Shown: positions 26,425 through 35,211, numbered from the stretch's first letter. The stretch: DNA of 64,000 bases from Brenneria corticis (GCF_003115855.1 NZ_KZ819084.1:95205-159204), one strand, 5' to 3'. Numbers and translations are program-made. Notes: generated from the letters alone by a model not told the origin.

Positions 26425-27315
26425 ATGACTGAAAAATTGATTCGAATCGAAGGGCTATATAAAGTTTTTGGCTCCGGCGGGCATAAAGCGATTCCTTATT
26501 TACAGGCGGGAACGGACGCCGCGGAATTATTATCCGCGCACGGTTGGTCGGTGGCGTTAAATAATGTTTCGCTGCATATCCGTCAAGGGGAAATATTCGT
26601 TATCGTCGGATTGTCAGGGTCGGGTAAATCAACTTTATTGCGTACGCTCAATCGGTTAATTGAACCGACGGCGGGCGAGATCTTTTTTGAAAATAGCGCG
26701 CTTTCCGCTTTATCGGCGGCGGAGTTAATCGATCTTCGCCGTCGTTCCATGAGTATGGTCTTTCAGTCATTCGCCTTATTGCCGCGGCGCAACGTGCTGG
26801 ATAACGTGGCGTTCGGCCTGGAACTGTCGGGGGTCAAGGCCGCCGCCAGATATCAGGCGGCCCTGACGGCTCTGGAGCAGGTGGGACTGGCGCAGGTCGC
26901 CCGGCATATGCCGCACCAGCTCTCCGGCGGCATGCAGCAGCGCGTCGGGCTGGCGCGGGCGCTGCTGGTTAATCCGCCCCTGTTGCTGATGGACGAAGCT
27001 TTTTCCGCGCTGGACCCGATTAACCGCCGGGAAATGCAGAGCCTGCTGCTGCGGCTACAGGCGGAGCAGCAGCGCACCATCGTTTTCGTCACCCACGATA
27101 TCGAAGAAGCGCTGCGCATCGGCAACCGGATTGCGATTATGGAACACGGACGTCTGGTGCAGACCGGCACCGCCGAACAGCTGGTGAATGCGCCGGCCAA
27201 TGCCTATGTGCAACGCTTCTTCTCCGGGATTGATACGTCACGCTATGTGCTGGCGGAAAGCTATGCCGATATTTACCCCGCAACATCCGCGCCGGGAGGA
27301 TCTACTCATGGCTGA
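26425..27315 (+). CDS. choV: Choline/betaine ABC importer ATPase (ChoV/ProV type, without CBS domains)
   Basis: A 297-residue ATP-binding subunit of the quaternary-amine family. It has the long N-terminal part before Walker A (GLSGSGKSTLLRTLNRL) typical of ProV/OpuAA/ChoV, then SMVFQSFALLPRRNVLDNVAFGLELSG, signature LSGGMQQRVGLAR and Walker B LLLMDEAFSALD. The protein ends soon after the ABC domain, so the CBS pair of ProV (about 400 residues) is absent. I chose the ATG at 26425 (MTEKLIRIEGLYK), where the conserved part begins; the frame is open to 26323. It overlaps the permease start by 8 bp. Confidence 0.87.
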   Translation: MTEKLIRIEGLYKVFGSGGHKAIPYLQAGTDAAELLSAHGWSVALNNVSLHIRQGEIFVIVGLSGSGKSTLLRTLNRLIEPTAGEIFFENSALSALSAAELIDLRRRSMSMVFQSFALLPRRNVLDNVAFGLELSGVKAAARYQAALTALEQVGLAQVARHMPHQLSGGMQQRVGLARALLVNPPLLLMDEAFSALDPINRREMQSLLLRLQAEQQRTIVFVTHDIEEALRIGNRIAIMEHGRLVQTGTAEQLVNAPANAYVQRFFSGIDTSRYVLAESYADIYPATSAPGGSTHG

Positions 27316-28144
27316 ACCGCTAAATTTCAGCAGTCAGATTGACGACGCGGTGCGCTATCTGCTGAGCCAGCATGGCGAGATATTCGAATTTATCGCCGCG
27401 CTGCTCGACGGCGTCTCCGGCGGACTGGAACAGGGATTGCTGCTGCTCTCTCCCTGGGGGCTGGTGCTGCTGGCGGTGGCGCTGAGCTGGTGGCGGCTGG
27501 GTTGGGGATTCGCGCTCTTCAGCGCGGCCGCGACGCTGTATATCGTCTACAGCGGCTATGCGCAGCACGCGGCGATAACCCTGGGCCTGACCCTGTCGGC
27601 GACGTTTTTCAGCCTGTTGCTTGGTATTCCGCTGGGCATCCTGATTGCCCGACATCGGCGCATCGGTATGGCGGTGAGGCCGCTGCTGGATTTTATGCAG
27701 ACCATGCCGGCGTTTGTTTACCTGATCCCGGCGACCATTCTGTTCGGCCTCGGCAGGCCGCCGGGCATTTTCGCCACGGTACTGTTTTCGATGCCGCCGG
27801 TGGTGCGCTTAACCGACCTGGGGATCCGCCAGGTGGATAAAATACTGATAGAGGCCGGGCTGGCGTTCGGCTGTACCCCGCGTCAGCTGCTGCTGAAAGT
27901 GCAGTTGCCCAATGCCTTGCCGTCGATTATGGCGGGCGTGAACCAGACCATCATGATGGCGATGTCGATGGTGATTATCGCCTCGATGGTCGGCGCCGGG
28001 GGACTGGGCAACGATATCCTGACCAGCATTCAGCAACTGGACGTCGGGCAGGGATTGCAGAGCGGTTTTGTGGTGGTGCTGATGGCGATTCTGCTGGATC
28101 GCCTGTCCGCCAGCCTGTGCCGTCAGCCGCCGACCAGGGAGTAA
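27308..28144 (+). CDS. choW: Choline/betaine ABC importer permease (ChoW/ProW type)
   Basis: A 278-residue membrane protein with about six to seven hydrophobic segments. Family marks are HAAITLGLTLSATFFSLLLGIPLGI, the PLLDFMQTMPAFVYLIPAT loop and the EAA-type coupling region EAGLAFGCTPRQLLLKVQLP. The ATG at 27308 follows a GGGAGGA site. It pairs with the ATPase just upstream and most likely with ChoX, encoded in the opposite operon 3.6 kb away. Confidence 0.88.
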   Translation: MAEPLNFSSQIDDAVRYLLSQHGEIFEFIAALLDGVSGGLEQGLLLLSPWGLVLLAVALSWWRLGWGFALFSAAATLYIVYSGYAQHAAITLGLTLSATFFSLLLGIPLGILIARHRRIGMAVRPLLDFMQTMPAFVYLIPATILFGLGRPPGIFATVLFSMPPVVRLTDLGIRQVDKILIEAGLAFGCTPRQLLLKVQLPNALPSIMAGVNQTIMMAMSMVIIASMVGAGGLGNDILTSIQQLDVGQGLQSGFVVVLMAILLDRLSASLCRQPPTRE

Positions 28145-28276
28145 GCGCCGTGCGGATCGATTATTTCCTTCCGATATAAAAATAGCATTCAATATTATTA
28201 TTAAACGGTATGCATTTGGTTTAATAGTTGACGCCAAGGCGGCCGGATCCGGCGCTATCTTCAGGGAGAAACTATA

Positions 28277-29536
28277 GTGAGATCCAAAATACGACTGGCT
28301 GCGCTGGCGGTGCTGGGCGGCGTCGTCAGCACCCAGGCCGGCGCGACCAATGGCTATTTTATGCACGGCTACGGCATCAAGGCTCAGGGGCAGGCGGGGG
28401 TCAGCATCGCCCAGCCGCAGGATGCCCTGGCGGCGGCCAACAATCCGGCCGGCACGGTATGGATCGGCGATCGTCTGGATATCGGCGCGACCCTGTTCGC
28501 CCCGGATCGCAGCGCCGAGATCGAAGGGAATGCGGCGGGCGCCAACGGCCGGTACGACGGCAGCGAGAGAAAGTATTTTCTGCTGCCGGAGATCGGCTAT
28601 AGCAAGCAACTGAACGATCGCCTGGGCGTCGGCGTCGCCGTGTACGGCAACGGCGGCATGAATACCGACTATAAAGAGAATCCCTACGCCGCCTTTGGCG
28701 GCAACGGCAGCGCGGGCGTCAATCTGAGCCAGCTGTTTATTACCCCCTCGCTGGCCTATAAGTTTACCGAACGGCAGTCTCTCGGCGTCGGTGTGAATTT
28801 CGTCTATCAGCGCTTCTCCGCCAAGGGATTGAACGCGTTTTCCGGTTTTTCCAGCGATGGCGGCAACTTCAACGATCGCGGCAACGACACCTCCACCGGC
28901 TGGGGCCTGCGTCTGGGCTGGCAGGGCCGGTTGACCGACGACCTGACGCTGGGGCTGACCTGGTCTTCGAAGATCAAGGCCGGGGAGTTCGACCGCTATG
29001 CCGGGCTGTTTGCCGACGGCGGCAGTTTCGACATTCCGGAAAACTACGGCGTGGGGCTGGCGTACAAGGTGACGCCGGCGCTGACGGTATCCGCCGACGT
29101 GCAGGAGATCAAATACGGCAGCGTGCGTTCCATCGCCAATGAGTTCAACGTGCAGTCGGTATTCGCGGGCGATAATTTCGGCTCGAAGAACGGCCCCGGT
29201 TTCGGCTGGCGGGACGTGACGGTGTATAAGCTGGCCGTCAGCTATGCGCTGAGTCCTGAACTGACGCTGCGCGGCGGTTTCAGCCATGCCGACCAGCCGG
29301 TGCAAAAGAGCCAGACCTTCCTCAATGTGCTTGCCCCGGGAGTGATTCGCAACCACCTGAGCGTCGGCCTGACGTGGGCGCCTTCGCCTGACGGAGAGTT
29401 GAGCCTGGCCTATACCTACGGCTTCAAGGAGACCGTCAACGGCAATGGCTCCATTCCGGCGGCCTTTGGCGGCGGCGAAGCCAACGTGAAGATGAGCCAG
29501 GATATTCTCGGCATCGCCTACGCCTGGAAGTTCTAG
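28277..29536 (+). CDS. OmpP1/FadL-family outer-membrane channel
   Basis: A 419-residue outer-membrane beta-barrel precursor. The GTG start follows CAGGGAGAA. A signal peptide (MRSKIRLAALAVLGGVVSTQAGA) precedes TNGYFMHGYGIKAQGQAG, the plug-domain opening typical of FadL/TodX relatives. The rest alternates aromatic and glycine-rich strands and ends in YAWKF with a C-terminal Phe, the usual barrel-assembly signal. Family members pass hydrophobic molecules (long fatty acids, aromatics). It comes 132 bp after choW, so it may be a separate unit. A role in choline-sulfate or phosphocholine-lipid-derived substrate entry is only inferred from location. Confidence 0.87.
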   Translation: MRSKIRLAALAVLGGVVSTQAGATNGYFMHGYGIKAQGQAGVSIAQPQDALAAANNPAGTVWIGDRLDIGATLFAPDRSAEIEGNAAGANGRYDGSERKYFLLPEIGYSKQLNDRLGVGVAVYGNGGMNTDYKENPYAAFGGNGSAGVNLSQLFITPSLAYKFTERQSLGVGVNFVYQRFSAKGLNAFSGFSSDGGNFNDRGNDTSTGWGLRLGWQGRLTDDLTLGLTWSSKIKAGEFDRYAGLFADGGSFDIPENYGVGLAYKVTPALTVSADVQEIKYGSVRSIANEFNVQSVFAGDNFGSKNGPGFGWRDVTVYKLAVSYALSPELTLRGGFSHADQPVQKSQTFLNVLAPGVIRNHLSVGLTWAPSPDGELSLAYTYGFKETVNGNGSIPAAFGGGEANVKMSQDILGIAYAWKF

Positions 29537-29559
29537 CGGCGGCGGTAAAACTTAAGCTA

Positions 29560-30801
29560 TCACCTTGCCTGACTGGCCACCTGGTTCGCCGCGATAAATG
29601 CCGCGACGTTCATCACGTTTGCCGGGGAACGGCGCTGCGCGATTTGTTCGGCCATGTAGGTCATATAGGGCGCGACATGTTGAAAAAAGGCCTTGTAACC
29701 GCTGCACAGATAATTTTGCCGCTGGTTGCCGAGAGGAATAATTCGGTGCTTCGGACATCCTCCCTGGCATACGAAACGATAGTCGCAGCGTTGGCACGCC
29801 GGCGATGACGGCGTTTTCCGGCGGCTGAACTTTTTTTGCTGTTTACCGTAGGCCAGCGTCGATAACGGCGTGGTCATAATATTGCCCAGACGATGTTCCG
29901 GGGTGACGAAATGATCGCAGCTATAAATATCGCCGTTTTGTTCAATGATTAATGCTCTGCCGCAGGTGGGTTGCATTACGCAGAGGCTGGGTGTTTCACC
30001 GGCCCATGCCGCTAATGTGTTATCGAACAGCTGTACGAATACCCGGCCGACATCCTGACGTACCCATTGGTCAAACACGCTAATCATAAACTTGCCGTAG
30101 GCGTCCCCGTTCACCGACCAGGGCATGACGGTTTCACCCAGGCCGTTTTGCCGGCATATCAGTTCGCCGAATTGCTGCCCGGCGCCGGCCGCAGCCGCGG
30201 GTTCGACGATGGGAATAAACTGCACGTGCGGGCATGCCAGTTCGCGGGTCAGAAAGTGGTATACCTCGCGGGGATATTTGGCGGTCTCGCTGTTTACCAC
30301 GGCGAGCAAATTGAACTCGACCTCATGTTTCCTTAAACGCTCGATACCGTCAATCACTTGCCGGAAAACGGACTGGCCGCTGTTGCTCTTGCGGAAGCGG
30401 TCGTGCAATGACCGGGGACCATCCACGGATATCCCCACCAGAAAATGATTTTCGGCGAGAAAAGCCGCCCATGCGTCATTAAGCAGCACGCCGTTGGTTT
30501 GCAGACTGTTATGGATGCGTCTGCCCTTGCCGTACTGGCTCTGCAAAGCCAGCACCCGGCGGTAAAAGTCCAGCCCCGCCAGGGTGGGCTCGCCGCCCTG
30601 CCAGGCGAACATGATCTCTTCGGTCGGCCAGTTCTCAATATATTGTTTGATATATTGACGCAACACCGCGTCATCCATATGCCGTTTGGGGGACGGGCTT
30701 TGCAGAACATCTTTCCCTTTGGGCAGATAAAAACAGTATTCGCAGGACAGATTGCACTGAAAGCTGGTCGGTTTGGCCATCAGGTGAAAAGGTTTCTTCA
30801 T
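29560..30801 (-). CDS. Radical-SAM anaerobic sulfatase-maturating enzyme (AslB/anSME type)
   Basis: A 413-residue radical SAM/SPASM protein. The SAM-cluster motif is C16-x3-C20-x2-C23 in FQCNLSCEYCFYLPKG. The C-terminal part has SPASM cysteines in CVMQPTCGRALIIEQNGDIYSCDHFV and CQRCDYRFVCQGGCPKHR. Such enzymes oxidise the Cys (or Ser) of the sulfatase C/S-x-P-S-R motif to formylglycine without oxygen. The only sulfatase in view is BetC with a Cys motif, so BetC is the probable client. It is convergent with the FadL-type gene, with only 23 bp between stops. Confidence 0.9.
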   Translation of the reverse strand: MKKPFHLMAKPTSFQCNLSCEYCFYLPKGKDVLQSPSPKRHMDDAVLRQYIKQYIENWPTEEIMFAWQGGEPTLAGLDFYRRVLALQSQYGKGRRIHNSLQTNGVLLNDAWAAFLAENHFLVGISVDGPRSLHDRFRKSNSGQSVFRQVIDGIERLRKHEVEFNLLAVVNSETAKYPREVYHFLTRELACPHVQFIPIVEPAAAAGAGQQFGELICRQNGLGETVMPWSVNGDAYGKFMISVFDQWVRQDVGRVFVQLFDNTLAAWAGETPSLCVMQPTCGRALIIEQNGDIYSCDHFVTPEHRLGNIMTTPLSTLAYGKQQKKFSRRKTPSSPACQRCDYRFVCQGGCPKHRIIPLGNQRQNYLCSGYKAFFQHVAPYMTYMAEQIAQRRSPANVMNVAAFIAANQVASQAR

Positions 30802-30843
30802 GTTAGCGCCGTTCTGGGGAAAGCGGGCATCTTCCGCACGCTA

Positions 30844-31605
30844 TCAGCTATTGCTCGGCGCTTTTACCGCGGAGAGCAGGTTCAGAACCTCATCGTAGCT
30901 GCCGTTGGCTTCGGCGTCACGCAGGAATCTGGCTGACTCCACAATGACTTCCCGCGGCTCGGGGTCGCGATACAGCAGATCCAGGGTTTCGGTGAGGAAA
31001 TCGTCCAGCGGCATGGAGCGTTCGCTGTTCTGCTGACCGAACAGCGTGGTCCGCACGCCCGGCGGCGCTATTTCTATTACGCTGACCGCGGTGTCGGCAA
31101 GCTGAACGCGCAGGCTCTCGCTGAATGAGTGAACCGCCGCCTTGGTGGCGTTGTAGGTGGGGACGGCCGGTAGCGGGACGAACGCCAGCGCGGAGGTGAC
31201 GTTGAGGATCGCGGCGTCGTCTTTACTCACTAACTGCGGCAAAAAGGCATACACCATGCGGATGGTGCCGAGCAGGTTGATGGCGACGGTCTCTTCGGCG
31301 ATTTGCAGATCGCCGGGATTGCGCAGGTCTTCCCCCAACATGATGCCGGCATTATTGACTAACACGTTCAGCTCAGGATAGCGGGCCGCCGCCGTTTCGC
31401 TGGCGCGGGTAATTGATGCCGGGTCGGTCACATCAAGTTCGAGCGCGTCAATGCCCGGATGGGCGGCGACGATCTGATCGAGCAGCGCCTTACGCCGCCC
31501 GGCGACGATTACTTTGTTGCCGGCCTGGTGAAAGCGCAACGCCAGCCCAAGCCCGATGCCTGAGGTGCCGCCGGTGATCAGAATCGTATTGCCTGTAGTT
31601 TTCAT
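30844..31605 (-). CDS. SDR-family oxidoreductase (DltE-like)
   Basis: A 253-residue classical short-chain dehydrogenase. The NAD(P)-binding motif is LITGGTSGIGLGLAL, the structural motif NNAG is in VLVNNAGIMLG, and the catalytic residues are Ser in ILNVTSALAFVPL and Y-x3-K in YNATKAAVHSF. An AGGAAA site precedes the ATG. It is divergent from a TetR-type repressor gene, and the gap between them holds two palindromes with the same half-site, so it is very likely repressed by that protein. The substrate is unknown; reactive carbonyls or quinones would fit the neighbours. Confidence 0.87.
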   Translation of the reverse strand: MKTTGNTILITGGTSGIGLGLALRFHQAGNKVIVAGRRKALLDQIVAAHPGIDALELDVTDPASITRASETAAARYPELNVLVNNAGIMLGEDLRNPGDLQIAEETVAINLLGTIRMVYAFLPQLVSKDDAAILNVTSALAFVPLPAVPTYNATKAAVHSFSESLRVQLADTAVSVIEIAPPGVRTTLFGQQNSERSMPLDDFLTETLDLLYRDPEPREVIVESARFLRDAEANGSYDEVLNLLSAVKAPSNS

Positions 31606-31640
31606 TAAATATTTCCTATAATTGGCTACAATAACCTAAA

Positions 31641-31654
31641 CGGACACTTGTCCG
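31641..31654. promoter_or_regulatory. TetR-type operator 1
   Basis: The palindrome CGGACA-CT-TGTCCG lies 36 bp before the SDR start. It shares its arms with operator 2 at 31673-31690. Confidence 0.7.
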
Positions 31655-31672
31655 ATTACCACGAGTCAGCAT

Positions 31673-31690
31673 AGCGGACAGCTGTCCGCT
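31673..31690. promoter_or_regulatory. TetR-type operator 2 (perfect 18-bp palindrome)
   Basis: AGCGGACAGCTGTCCGCT is a perfect palindrome with the same CGGACA/TGTCCG half-sites as operator 1. The two centres are 34 bp apart, about three helical turns. It ends 32 bp before the TetR start, so it can block transcription in both directions. Confidence 0.75.
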
Positions 31691-31722
31691 TGACAAGATA
31701 TCCCTTGCGGAGAGGAAAACCA

Positions 31723-32304
31723 GTGGCCCAGCAGATGGAGACACCGTTACGTTCAGACGCGCTTCAGAATCGCCAACGCATTCTGGAGGTGGCGGTTGGC
31801 GAATTGACGCGTTCGGCGGACGTGTCGTTAAGCGCCATCGCCCGAAAGGCGGGGGTCGGGCAAGGGACGTTCTACCGTAATTTCCCCAACCGGGAAGCGC
31901 TGGTGATGGAGGTCTACCGTTATGAAATGGAACAGGTCGCCGACTTCGCCGATCGCCTGCTTGAGACCAGTCCGCCGGACGAGGCCCTGCGGGCATGGAT
32001 GGATCGTCTGGCCCGCTATGCCATGACCAAGGCCGGTCTGGCCGACGCCATCCGTCAGGTGGCGCACGCCCGCGACTGCCCGGGAAAAGCGGGTTATGCG
32101 CCGGTGGCCGCGGCGGCCCAGCGTCTGCTCGACGCCAACCAGGAGGCCGGCACCATCCGCCCGGGCGTCACCGTGGACGACTTCTTTCTGGCCATCGCCG
32201 GTATCTGGCAGATCGATGCCGGCGAGGACTGGCAACGCCGCCTCACCCGGCTGATGGACCTGGTGATGGACGGACTGCGCGCCGGCGCCCCGGCCGGCGG
32301 CTAG
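31723..32304 (+). CDS. TetR-family repressor
   Basis: A 193-residue repressor. The N-terminal helix-turn-helix is NRQRILEVAVGEL...VSLSAIARKAGVGQGTFYRNF, the standard TetR recognition pattern; the ligand-binding C-terminal half is all helical. I chose the GTG at 31723 because GAGAGGA stands 7 bp before it; an in-frame ATG at 31735 is an alternative. It most likely represses itself and the divergent SDR gene through the two palindromes at 31641-31690. Its 3' end faces the DsbA-type gene, leaving 10 bp. Confidence 0.85.
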   Translation: MAQQMETPLRSDALQNRQRILEVAVGELTRSADVSLSAIARKAGVGQGTFYRNFPNREALVMEVYRYEMEQVADFADRLLETSPPDEALRAWMDRLARYAMTKAGLADAIRQVAHARDCPGKAGYAPVAAAAQRLLDANQEAGTIRPGVTVDDFFLAIAGIWQIDAGEDWQRRLTRLMDLVMDGLRAGAPAGG

Positions 32305-32314
32305 TTTCCGCTTT

Positions 32315-33007
32315 TCAACGGCAGCCGTCGGGACCGCAGACCGCGCCCGTCGTTCCCTGCTCGCGATGGGAAGGTTGAGCCCGCCATGCCTGCTCCAGCG
32401 CGGCAAGAAATGTCGGGGCCGGCTGCGCGCCGGAGATCGCCTGCCGGCCGTCGATCAGGAAGAACGGCACGCCGCTGCCGCCTTGGGCCTGCACGGCGCG
32501 CTGGTCTTCATCAACGGCGGCCGCATAGGCGTCTGCGTCAAGCACCGCCGCGCAGGCGTCCCGATCGAGGCCGATATCGGCCATCAGCCGCAGCTGGGTC
32601 TGGCGCTCGAACAGCGCGGCGTTCTCGGTGAAACCGGCCCGATAGAACCGCTCGACGGCCTGCTCCTGCAAACCTTTTTCGGCGGCGAATTTTACCAGGC
32701 GATGAACGTCGAGCGTATCGCCGACAAACGACGCGGCGAGGTGGTACTCCAGATTTTCGCCGGCCGCTTCATTCTCCACGTGCGCCAGCGTGGCGGCAAC
32801 CCGCTCGGCGGAGCCAAGCCGCTGGACAAGCACGTTCTGCGCGCGTTGCGGCGCGAGGCCGGGCATCAGTCGAAACGCGCGCTGTACCACCTTTACGCGC
32901 TCGCGCTGGGGAAAGTCGGCCAGCGCGCGCTCGAAGCGGCGTTTGCCGATCCAGCACCAGGGACAGATAACATCCGACCAGATTTCCACGCTGATAGTCT
33001 GGGCCAT
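32315..33007 (-). CDS. DsbA-family oxidoreductase, FrnE type
   Basis: A 230-residue thioredoxin-fold protein of the DsbA/FrnE group without a signal peptide, so cytoplasmic. The active site CPWC is at residues 15-18 (SDVICPWCWIGKRRF), and the cis-proline loop is GVPFFLI. The start at 33007 is favoured: the GGAGGA site is one base from the first ATG (33013) but seven from this one. It is translated right after the old-yellow-enzyme gene, whose stop it nearly touches. FrnE proteins help against oxidative stress; dithiol-disulfide exchange or isomerase activity is likely. Confidence 0.85.
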   Translation of the reverse strand: MAQTISVEIWSDVICPWCWIGKRRFERALADFPQRERVKVVQRAFRLMPGLAPQRAQNVLVQRLGSAERVAATLAHVENEAAGENLEYHLAASFVGDTLDVHRLVKFAAEKGLQEQAVERFYRAGFTENAALFERQTQLRLMADIGLDRDACAAVLDADAYAAAVDEDQRAVQAQGGSGVPFFLIDGRQAISGAQPAPTFLAALEQAWRAQPSHREQGTTGAVCGPDGCR

Positions 33008-33009
33008 CG

Positions 33010-34119
33010 TCATTCCTCCGTTTTCGCCAGCGTCGGATAGTCAATATAGCCGCTTTCGTCTTTTTCCGCGGCGTAGAACGTCGCATAGTCGGGCGCATTG
33101 AGTGGGGCATTGCGGCGGAATCTTTCCGCCAGATCCGGGTTGGTCAGGAAAGGCACGCCGTAGGCCACCAGTTCAGCCTCTCCCGCAGTCAGCGCGTTCT
33201 CGCCGGACGCGGCATCGTAGCCGCCGTTGACGATCAGCGTGCCGCCAAAGGCTTTACGCAGGTGCGGAGCGATCCGTTCGGCGGAAGCCGGTGCCGCCGC
33301 CGGGCCGGCGATCGCTTCGCTGACGTGCAGATAGGCGATGCCCAGGGCGCTCAACCGGCCGGCGAGATAGCCGAAGGTCGCCGCCGGATTGCTATCCGAC
33401 ATGGAGTGCAGCGGCAGGTTCGGCGTAATCTTGTAGCCCACGCGCTGCGCGCCGAACACCTCGACGGCGGCGGCGGTGACTTCCAGCGGGAAGCGGGCGC
33501 GGTTCTCGATGCTGCCGCCATAGCGGTCGGTGCGGATATTCGAACCGTCGCGCAGGAACTGGTCGAGCAGATAGCCGGTCGCGCCATGGATCTCCACGCC
33601 GTCGAAACCGGCGTTTTTGGCGTTGAGCGCCGCCTGGCGATACTGCTCGACAATGGCGGGGATCTCATCCGTTTCCAGCGCTCGCGGCGCCACCATCGGC
33701 GTCTTGCCGTTGGGCGTGAAGACTTCGCCCTCGGCCAGCAGCGCGGACGGCGCGACGGGAAGCTCGCCGCCGTGAAAATCGGGGTGGGAGACGCGGCCCA
33801 CATGCCATAGCTGGGCGAAGATCAGGCCGCCCGCGTCGTGCACCGCGTCGGTAACGCGCCGCCAGCCGGCGACCTGTTCGGGGGAGTGGATGCCCGGCGT
33901 GCGGATATAGCCGACGCCCTGCGGACTGATTTGCGTGGCCTCGGAGACGATCAGCCCGGCGGTGGCGCGCTGGGCGTAGTAGGTCGCCGCCAGCGGGTTG
34001 GGAACATTATTCCGTACGGCGCGGCTGCGCGTCATCGGCGCCATGACCAACCGGTTTCTGAGGGTCAGATCGCCGAGACGATAGGGTGAAAACAGCGTGG
34101 TGAAATGGGATTGCGACAT
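33010..34119 (-). CDS. Old yellow enzyme family alkene reductase (NemA-like)
   Basis: A 369-residue FMN-dependent NAD(P)H oxidoreductase. Family marks are LFSPYRLGDLTLRNRLVMAPMTRSRA at the N-terminus, HGATGYLLDQFLRDGSN (with the substrate-binding His and proton-donor region), TDRYGGSIENRARF and the C-terminal LIVNGGYDA and VAYGVPFLTNPDL phosphate loop. Such enzymes reduce activated C=C bonds and nitro-compounds such as N-ethylmaleimide. It is followed by the FrnE-type gene in one transcript, in a block of electrophile-related genes. Confidence 0.9.
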   Translation of the reverse strand: MSQSHFTTLFSPYRLGDLTLRNRLVMAPMTRSRAVRNNVPNPLAATYYAQRATAGLIVSEATQISPQGVGYIRTPGIHSPEQVAGWRRVTDAVHDAGGLIFAQLWHVGRVSHPDFHGGELPVAPSALLAEGEVFTPNGKTPMVAPRALETDEIPAIVEQYRQAALNAKNAGFDGVEIHGATGYLLDQFLRDGSNIRTDRYGGSIENRARFPLEVTAAAVEVFGAQRVGYKITPNLPLHSMSDSNPAATFGYLAGRLSALGIAYLHVSEAIAGPAAAPASAERIAPHLRKAFGGTLIVNGGYDAASGENALTAGEAELVAYGVPFLTNPDLAERFRRNAPLNAPDYATFYAAEKDESGYIDYPTLAKTEE

Positions 34120-34258
34120 ATGTAAAGCTCCCTTGAAACGTTAAGAAAGAACGCAAACATCGGTGGAACGGCGGCCCTTGTTGCGGCCGCCGCGTCGGTG
34201 AAAATCGCCTTAAAGCCGGCCGGTTGCCGGACAGACAAACCTTCCGCCCCCGGCGAAT

Positions 34259-35176
34259 TCAGGGATTAAGCGCGTCTCTGGCCGCCAGCAGGGCCGCGCG
34301 GTTATCGACCAGGAAGTCATGCAGACTGCGCGGCGGCTCGCCGGTCAGACGCTCCACGGCATCGCCCACCACATCGACGCCGCCCTGGCGCGTATTGATA
34401 TCGATCGCCGTCAGCAGTTCGACCACTCCCGCGGGCAATTTGGCCGCCGTCAGTCCATTACGCAAATCCGCGTCGCTGACGGGAATAAGCTCAACGCGGG
34501 TATCGAATACGCGGTTAACGATGTCGACGATCTCCGCCGGCGTCAGCGCCTGCGGCCCGGTGACCGCAAGGCGGCGGCTTTCCTCCGTCGCGGAAACCAG
34601 CGCCGCGGCGGCGGTTTTCGCCAGATCGTCGCGCCAGACGTGGGCGGTTCGCCCGTCGCCGGCGGCCGAGTACCACTGTCCGGCGGCCAGCACCGGCGGC
34701 AGCCACAGAAATACGCTGTCGGCATACCAACTGGGGCGCAGGATGGTGAACGGAATGCCGCTTTTCTCGATGGCCTGCTCGGTGCCGTAATGGTCGGGCG
34801 CAAAAGGAATCGGCGAGCCGGGCTCGGGGTTCAGCATCGAGGTGTAGACGATGTGCCGCACCCCGGCTTTGAGCGCGGCATCCACCGCGGCCAGATGCTG
34901 ACGCCGGCGGCGGGACGGATCGTCCGGCGTATCCGGCGCCGACACGATAAGCAGACGATCGACGCCAGCGAAGGCCGATTGCAGCGTGGCCGGATCGTCG
35001 AAGTCCGCCTTACGCGTCTCGGCGCCGCGTGCCGCCAGGTCGGCGAGGCCATCGGGGTTGCGGGTCGCGGCGACGACGTTCGCCGCGCCGCCGTCCAGCA
35101 GGTATTCAACCACGCGGCGGCCCAGGTGGCCGCTTGCTCCGGTGACCAGCAGGGTAGGTGACGTCAATGAGGGCAT
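34259..35176 (-). CDS. NmrA-like NAD(P)H-binding quinone reductase (QorB-like)
   Basis: A 305-residue atypical SDR. The dinucleotide motif LLVTGASGHLGRRVVEYLL opens the protein, and no Y-x3-K catalytic motif is evident. The next blocks (RKADFDDPATLQSAFAGVDRLL and LNPEPGSPIPFAPDHYGTEQAI) match NmrA/QorB proteins. In E. coli, qorB is divergent from the HxlR-type gene ytfH, and the same pairing is seen here with the gene at 35256. Quinone reduction with NADPH is the likely activity. Confidence 0.83.
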   Translation of the reverse strand: MPSLTSPTLLVTGASGHLGRRVVEYLLDGGAANVVAATRNPDGLADLAARGAETRKADFDDPATLQSAFAGVDRLLIVSAPDTPDDPSRRRRQHLAAVDAALKAGVRHIVYTSMLNPEPGSPIPFAPDHYGTEQAIEKSGIPFTILRPSWYADSVFLWLPPVLAAGQWYSAAGDGRTAHVWRDDLAKTAAAALVSATEESRRLAVTGPQALTPAEIVDIVNRVFDTRVELIPVSDADLRNGLTAAKLPAGVVELLTAIDINTRQGGVDVVGDAVERLTGEPPRSLHDFLVDNRAALLAARDALNP

Positions 35177-35211
35177 TGGCTTTTCCTTTTCAAGGTGTAT
35201 TATTAGTCCCA

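Noticed and set aside
28145..28276. TTGACG at 28228-28233 as a -35 box for the FadL-type gene
   Set aside because: No acceptable -10 box lies at 16-18 bp spacing, so the promoter call was not kept.
27809..29356. Long open frame (515 codons) antisense to the choW end and the FadL-type gene
   Set aside because: High-GC shadow frame. It has no family motifs and an abnormal Gln/Arg/His-rich composition, while both plus-strand genes have firm homology.
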